Below are positions 58,110 through 64,000 of a DNA stretch of 64,000 nt, piece after piece. The stretch is taken from positions 180,704,526 to 180,768,525 of the forward strand of contig CM038039.1 in the NCBI GenBank assembly GCA_021397845.1, written 5' to 3'. This stretch comes from Areca catechu (Eukaryota; Streptophyta; Magnoliopsida; Arecales; Arecaceae). The position numbers were made by a program, and so were the translations under genes. A model generated the notes under the pieces. That model ran no database searches, was not told the DNA's origin, and saw nothing but the letters and a program-made list of their open reading frames with translations. How positions within the stretch are numbered: position 1 is the stretch's first letter; each line of letters begins with the position of its first letter.

Positions 58110-60337
58110 TGTTAGATTTATGCTCTGAAAGCCATGTTGGCTTGACACATTTTTAATTTTAGGACATAAACTTTGTACTTAATTTTTCTTGTTAATAAAA
58201 GGGCATTAGTTTCATTCATATTATTGTGTCTATGAATCGTCCATGGAGTTAATGGATAATGACACATATTCTCAAGAGTTGAGAATCTAGGACATGTGTC
58301 TTTATAGATTAACTCCTAAAAGCTCCTGATTATTGGAATATCATGAGGACGGTGATTGATCTGTTAAAATCGATGCACAAATTACTTTCCTTTTAGGGTA
58401 TGTGAGTCTCTGACCTACAGTGTGGTGACACTGGAGTGAGAATGCAGGTAGTTGATAGAGATCAATGGTACTGAGCATGACCAAGTACAGGAAGCTATAT
58501 GGATGACTACTTACTCGTCGATAACTTCCTGATGCTATAGTTGTGTGAATAGTTCCTTGACCTAGAGTGTCTCGGCTATTCACAATAAGGTTGCTGTAGT
58601 TTGACAGCACAATCACATGGTTCCTATCTATACGGGATCTTGCGGTGTTCGTTGGCTGCAGTAAGTTTATTGTAGGAGTAGGGTGTTCACTTGTAGGGAT
58701 CTATCAGCCTTAGTAGTAAGGTATAATCCTATGCAAGTTTATTAAAACTAAGTCCAGAAGTCTATGGCCATAGCAGGGTGATAATTGAAAGGTGTTTTCA
58801 TTAGTATCACAATTGGACTTGAGTCGATTAGGTTAAGCATATGACTGATGGGTTTGACGAGTATCCGTAACCAACATCATATCAGGATTTTGATAGAGGA
58901 ATCGAATCACATGGTAACTACACCTAGGGGTTCCAATCTTATTATGCTAGGTTGCCACTACATACTGCTAGCTGTCACTGGTGGATTATGAGAGCCTGTT
59001 AGGATTATTCTCAGATCGATGATCCTAATTAGGGTTAAGCTAAAATTATTTCAGTCCATCGAAAGAAGTTTCGATGATGTATAATGGAGATTATAGCATG
59101 TCTCATTTTTAGACAGGATATGACATGAGGGGTCACATACATTAGGAGCTCAAGTAACCAATCAGCAAATCAATTTGGACTTAATTGTAAGTGTTACAAT
59201 TAATATTTGACCTAATTGTAAATGTTACAATTAATTGATTATGAATTAAATGTTAAATAAATTAAATTAGATTTAATTTAATTGAGTTAAACTCAATTAA
59301 TTAATTCTAATTGATTCGGGTCAATGTCTGTTTCGAAATGGTTCGATCGGATTTAAAATCGGCTTCAATTTGACTATAAAACCATTACATTTGGACCAAT
59401 CCTAGAGTCCAGTTAGACTGGGACTCTCTCTCCTTGTCTCCCCTTCCCTCCACATGCCTACCTAGTGGGCCCCTTATGTTTGGGTGACAAAAGAAAGTTG
59501 GCATGAAAACCAAGGCGCTAAAAGAGTTTAGGCATGGAGAAATTAAGAGAGGGAAGAGTCCTCTTCCACTCCTCTTAATTTTCAAACCGGTTGAAACTCA
59601 AACACCTGTGTTTTGGTTTACAGGGATGTGAGAACTTGATTTTAAATAAAGGAAGAAAGGTGGCCGACTTTGAGAGATCTGATTTTGGCATAAAAAACTT
59701 CTCTTTTTATCATGAAGAATTTTTTTGGGCATCCTCTCTTCTCTTGGGTGCTAATACCCGGGAGTCTCTCTCCTGGCGCCATCCTTTCTTTTCTTTCCAC
59801 TATATTTCTTCCTTGTGATCTTCAAGAGCATTGAGAGGTCTTCTACAAAAGAGAAAGAAAAGATAAAATGGTCCAAGGTCTTGCACTCTGATTGCAAGAC
59901 AAAAGTCGAAAGCCGATCCGAATTTGAATTGGCACAGTTTTTAAAGTAAATGATTTGCTGAAAGAGGAGAGGGTTGTAAGGATCTAGCAATCTAGTGCCC
60001 TCTACGACTCGGTTACGAGAGCCTTATTTGGATACCAGTAGAGGCCAGGTGATTGCGCGGCTCCGACAGAATCTTGATTTTTAGTAGCGGATTTGCATGC
60101 TTTTCAAAGCAGGCCCAGATAGCGATCCAAGTAAGTATTTTATACTTGAAATAATTTTTATTTCAGATATAATATTTTTTTCAAATTATGCAGCATGTTA
60201 GGGATTTATGATAAATAAATTAGATTTATTTATGAATTGCATGATTAGATATAAATTATTTTTATATATGCTTCTACTGCGATAGGCTGCTGATGCCTGT
60301 TTAATTGCAATTTCCTATTCCTGGGAGAAAACCAACA
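58110..60337 (+). repeat. 3' LTR of the copia element
   Basis: Starts TGTTAGATTTATGCT after the purine tract AGTGAAAGTGAAAGA (58095-58108) and ends AAAACCAACA, followed by the TSD acatc. TATAAAA at 59375-59381. Confidence 0.95.
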
Positions 60338-60640
60338 ACATCATACCCGAGAAAGAGACTAGGGTAGATCCTTCTAAAGTTCAAAAAATTTCTACGTTGC
60401 CACTCCCACCCTCGACCCAACACACATAATCCCTTCCTAATCATCAACAAAATTATAAAATTTTTAACTCTTGGTCTAGCATGCTTACTGGTGCACTCTA
60501 TGGATCAGGGATAATCATTGTAGAGTACTCTACGAACATTTTTCTGTCATGATTAGAAGGCCTCTTGATTGGTCCTGTCTTCTAAAAATCTTGAGGGATG
60601 TACCTAAGTTCAATATCAATAATACTCCTTCATAGCATCT
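60338..60640 (+). pseudogene. Athila 2 pol remnant after copia
   Basis: It resumes with IIPEKETRVDPSKVQKIS and LPLPPS, matching GIEVDKAKVELISKLPPP of the Athila 1 RT. After that the match is lost in stops. The first five bases are the right TSD copy. RNase H and integrase are deleted. Confidence 0.7.
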
Positions 60641-61693
60641 GGCTGAAGATGTTAAACTTAACGCTGGTAGGGAGTTAATCCAACAATCTCATCTTTCTTT
60701 TTTTAGTGCACTTATAGGAACTTAGGTGGCAAAACAGGAGCCCGCTACTTCATGAAGCCATTTTTAACTCTGAAAGCACATTCACCTCAGGTGTATTCTT
60801 TCCTATTGTACCCCTTATTTTCTTCTCCATTGAGGATAATATCGATTAAGTTGGGGGAAGAAAAACTTGACTTGCTTAGATCTTCGAGTATGGTTAGAAA
60901 TGATTATGTTATGTGTACCTAATTAGTCTCAAATTGGAGTTACATATGCACCTTAATCAATTTGATTAATGGTCTAGATAATTCTAGAGATGCTGAGTGA
61001 TTAATTATTAAAGAATCTTAATAAATGGTAGGGTGTAGATCATAAATAATTTTATAGAGCAATTCCAAAATCTTCTGACTATTGATTTTAATGAAGAATC
61101 TACTTTATGGGGGTATAAATCAAAAGATCAAGCATGCTAAAATTTTTCATCTAAAAAAAAGAAAGAAGAGAGTTAGTCCCATCTCATAGTTTTGCTTGAA
61201 CTCTTACCGAGTAACCGGGCCCCTTCACCTAGATAAGATTGTGGTTCACATTAAAAGGTGAGAAGGTCAAGAAATCTATTAAGTAATGGTAACTTCCTGA
61301 GTAACTGGGCCCCTTCACCTAAATAAGCATTGTGGTTCATATCAAAAGGGAAGAATACTAATACTTAAGAGGTTAGGACATGGCACTCTACTCTAAAAAA
61401 AAGAAAGGAGAAAATTAGCTAGCAAAAAGATACTTCACTACACCCTTAGAAAGTTAGAGAATTCAAAGAGTGAGATAGAAAGTTGGCCAAAGAAGAACTA
61501 TAGAAATCTTTATGGGCTCTACCCGACCACTAATTAATTAAATTAATAATCCAATGAAGTATCTAAGTAGTGGTCTAGCCAGGTATCATCTACCTCTAAG
61601 GCTACCTAGGTTAACATCCAATTCAAGGATGGGTATCACATGGCTAATCTATCTCCTTTACTCAAGGATGAGCAAAGTTTAAGTTAGGAGGTG
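60641..61693 (+). other. Athila 2 pol-to-LTR region with two purine tracts
   Basis: GGCTGAAGATGTTAAACTTA (60642-60661) matches 19661-19680 of Athila 1. GTAACCGGGCCCCTTCACCT (about 61210) matches the GTAACCGGGTCTCTGCACCT of Athila 1 and is itself duplicated near 61300. Purine tracts TAAGTTGGGGGAAG (about 60847-60860) and AAGTTAGGAGGTG (61681-61693) mirror the two tracts of Athila 1. No ORF. Confidence 0.7.
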
Positions 61694-63788
61694 TGATAAC
61701 TACATTATATATATATATATAAGTATTAATTTAATAATTAAATTATTTTTATTTATCTAAAATTGATATTTTTATATATTATGTGTAGAAAAGAATATCA
61801 CCAATAAGAAGAGCTCAATTTTTGGAGACCAATAGTGCAAACGGCATTCAAATTAGACTTGAAACAAGCTCAAAAATGAATTTGAAAAGAATTATTATGA
61901 ATTGCATGAAGTTTAAAGCAGTCGATCCATGGTGGACCGACTGCTTGGTTCACGGGATGCCCACCGGTCCATGGTAGCCATTGCTGCCATTTCATGGAAC
62001 AAATCCATGGACCATCGGCCTCCCTAAGCCAAGTCTTCATCGGAGAAGCTGCTAGTGCCCCTCCTCTCGTCGCTGTGAAACCACCCATCACTAGAAAACT
62101 GCCAAACACCTATCCATGACCGAAAAAATCAAATTCCAAGCCATCGGTCTTTTTTTCACCTCACCACTGCCGGGCCTTCCATTCTAATTCACCAATGGCT
62201 ATCTAGCAACCCGAAATCACCGTCTCCTCTTCCCTTTCAGGCCAAAGAACCTCCCGCCACCACCAGCACCTCTCTTGCCAGTTGGAGAAGCATCCCATGG
62301 CCAAAAAAGTAGCCGAAAAGTCTCCCAAGAGGCCGGTCTTCCCTGTCCCTTCACTATTCTTCCTTCCCTGATGCCGAAACCGTGATCCATCGGACACCAT
62401 CCCTAGCCGAGCATCATCGATTTTCTCCCCTACATGGCAAGCCCACGATCTCCATTGTGCACCGATTTCCTTCCCTTGTTATCAATCCAAGGAGTTGTTG
62501 ATCGTCATGGTTGTCTTCCCTGGTCACTCTCCCATCTTCGACCATCTTCTTCGATCGTGACTCACTTCCTTCCTCACCACCATGCGCCTCCACGGAAGGA
62601 TCCCAAAGACAACTTGTGTTGCTCAATCACCATCCCTACACTTTTTCTCCGCCCGAGATGTCGGACCAAGATCTGCTATTCACCGACCTTCCTCTATTAC
62701 AGATGACTGCCGGGCATCCACTTGATTCCACCATGATCCGATGTCTCTCCTCATAGTCTCGTCTCCATCATTATCATGACAAGCAGCACCAACTCCAGCC
62801 TTCGTTCTTCCTCTTGTTGTCAATCCAAGATGCTGTCGAGAGTTAGACGGGGATGTCTGAATGAGAAATGAGGTCTTGATCATGGGATTTGAAAAATAAG
62901 GGATAAAACAAATGCAGTGCGATGGTTGGGTAGATTGAGATGCAAAATCGAAGCACGTGTAAGAGATAGGAATGCGAAACTGAAGCCGTTGAGGAGATTC
63001 GATGGGAAACCAACACGGTTCCAACATGGGCCAGACGCACTTCTCTCCATCTATAAATGAAGCAGCATTCGGTGCTTCCCCGATCATTCTAAAAAATCTT
63101 GAATTCTTGGAGAAATCCATTTTGCGCTCCTTCCATCATTCTCCGTTCCATTCCACACTCCATCCTCCACTCCATTCTGCCTTTCCACCCTCCATTACAC
63201 CCTTCCAAGCTCCATTATGCCTTCCCATTCACTCTTTAACTACCTCTTCTGACTACCCTTCTAATATAGTATCCACCACTTTTTTCCCTGGTCTCCACCG
63301 CATCGCCCCTAATCTATTGCTGATCTACGGATGAGTCTTCACCACACCGCACGGTTGCTCCATCTGCTCCGGTCTATCTTGGTGATGTTGCTCTAGATTT
63401 CTACTAAGTTTTATTGGGAAGCATGATCTCAAGGAAGGAGAATTTATATTTTAGCAATTTGATGTATTCCTTTTTATGTTATGAAATAAAATATCACACT
63501 TCATATTTATCCATGTTATTTTAAGTGTCTTTTAAGTGAATATAATTTGATTGATCTATTCCTAAAAGGGATGGGCCATGATCTACGGGTACGGGCTATA
63601 CTCTCGTTAAGATAAATTATATCTTGATTATATTCATAGTTAATTCTCTTATTGTTTGATTTCAACTATTTAATCATGTACTTTTAGAAATAACTCAAAA
63701 GTCCCTATGGATTCGACCCTTACTCCCGCTACTCTATCTAGAATAGTGGAATTAAGGTATTAAAATCGGTGCGTAGCGATGCATATCA
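61694..63788 (+). repeat. 3' LTR of Athila 2
   Basis: Starts TGATAACTACATT after the purine tract and ends GTAGCGATGCATATCA. It includes the altered palindrome at 61918-61944, a GC-richer tract (about 61960-62830), TATAAAT at 63052-63058 and the end-region phrase GGATTCGACCC (63710), also found in the Athila 1 LTRs. ORFs at 61870-63334 are not genes. Confidence 0.8.
61918..61944. repeat. palindrome in Athila 2 LTR
   Basis: GCAGTCGATCC, loop atggt, GGACCGACTGC. Same place and arm length as in Athila 1. The fifth pair has changed from C-G to T-A on both arms; one other pair is mismatched. Confidence 0.8.
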
Positions 63789-64000
63789 GTAACCATCCTT
63801 CGGGCATGATCGGTTGACATCGGTGAAGTCTATACAAACTGCCATTAGACATTTACCTTCTTCACCATGATCAGGTTGGCAATCCATTATGGATAAGTGG
63901 TTTTCCTAATGAAACCAGTATCAAGCAACTTATTGACCTCCTAAGCTATAGCTTTCTAGTGCTCAGGTGCAAAGCTTCATTTCTTTTGCTTAATGGGTCA
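63789..64000 (-). pseudogene. Tat-like reverse transcriptase, N-terminal part, decayed
   Basis: On the minus strand: EVNKLLDTGFIRKTTYP, WIANLIMVKKVNV and, after a one-base shift, CIDFTDVNRSCPKDGY (about 63789-63840). This is the start of the RT domain in Tat-type pol. Stops are frequent. The Athila 2 LTR ends at 63788, cutting the RT. The remaining RT and connection region before the RNase H at 48366 are missing from the window. Confidence 0.75.

Larger units (their letters stand above)
50310..60337 (+). mobile_element. complete Ty1/copia retrotransposon, inactive
   Basis: LTRs 50310-52534 (2225 bp) and 58110-60337 (2228 bp) are flanked by acatc at 50305-50309 and 60338-60342. An iMet-type PBS, a long leader, gag, and pol in the order PR-IN-RT-RH follow. 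Length is 10,028 bp. LTRs differ visibly (about five changes in the first 35 bases), so this is an old copy. At least ten nonsense codons and several frameshifts are present. It is inserted in the pol of Athila 2. Confidence 0.93.
48370..63788 (+). mobile_element. second Athila element, 5' LTR lost, split by copia
   Basis: Leader, gag/pol scraps, the pol-to-LTR region and one LTR (61694-63788) are present in Athila order on the plus strand. The copia at 50310-60337 interrupts it. No 5' LTR precedes the leader; the sequence joins Tat pol directly near 48367. Pol is internally deleted as well. It is far more decayed than Athila 1. Confidence 0.8.

Noticed and set aside
63008..63018. Degenerate USE 33 bp before TATAAAT in Athila 2 LTR
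   Set aside because: AACCAACACGG matches the motif of Athila 1 at only 6 of 11 positions. The position is right but the match is too weak to claim.
62434..63334. Open frames of 80-146 codons near the right end
   Set aside because: Inside the Athila 2 LTR; no start context, no motif, not consistent with a gene.

Overview
The window is plant nuclear DNA and consists almost entirely of retrotransposons. I found no host protein gene, rRNA, tRNA or CRISPR array. The lineages present are plant ones: Athila, Tat-like and chromodomain Ty3/gypsy elements, several Ty1/copia elements, and a hAT-type MITE. Their mix and the long LTRs suggest a large-genome monocot. A palm or a relative is possible, but that is a low-confidence guess.

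Left block (1-25569). A minus-strand copia element of SIRE type (1-4334, cut by the window edge) sits in the RNase H gene of a plus-strand copia element (4335-6755). That element seems to sit in an older copia LTR (6756-7663 plus 24798-25569). The older LTR is split by a minus-strand, non-autonomous, chromodomain-bearing element 'A' (7664-24797, TSD tatcc). Element A is split in its leader by a full Athila element (11422-22494, TSD ttagg).

Middle block (25570-31351). It holds a 537-bp hAT MITE with an 8-bp TSD, the decayed plus-strand ORF of a gypsy-type retroelement (about 26310-29190), a 55/110-bp tandem array (29495-30398), and unclassified repeat DNA.

Chromovirus block (31352-46497, TSD gaata). 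This plus-strand element has LTRs, an iMet-type PBS, gag, and pol with a C-terminal chromodomain. A young minus-strand element 'B' (37253-43564, TSD gctgg) interrupts its integrase gene. B is related to A. It has lost capsid, zinc knuckle, RT and RNase H, but carries an intact 603-codon chimeric ORF.

Right block (46503-64000). A copia LTR remnant is followed by a minus-strand Tat-like pol, seen as RNase H at 47661-48366 and RT at 63789-64000. The two Tat parts are separated by a second Athila element (48370-63788) that has lost its 5' LTR. A complete but dead copia element (50310-60337, TSD acatc) is nested in that Athila.

The most notable non-gene signals are four. An snRNA-type USE (GTCCCACATCG) lies exactly 33 bp upstream of the TATA box in LTRs of two unrelated lineages. 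A leader block with a hairpin is shared by Athila, the chromovirus and both non-autonomous elements. A palindrome in the Athila LTRs shows one compensatory change. The premature stops are nearly all of the C-to-T type. Coordinates marked 'about' are soft; LTR, TSD and PBS coordinates were read base by base.
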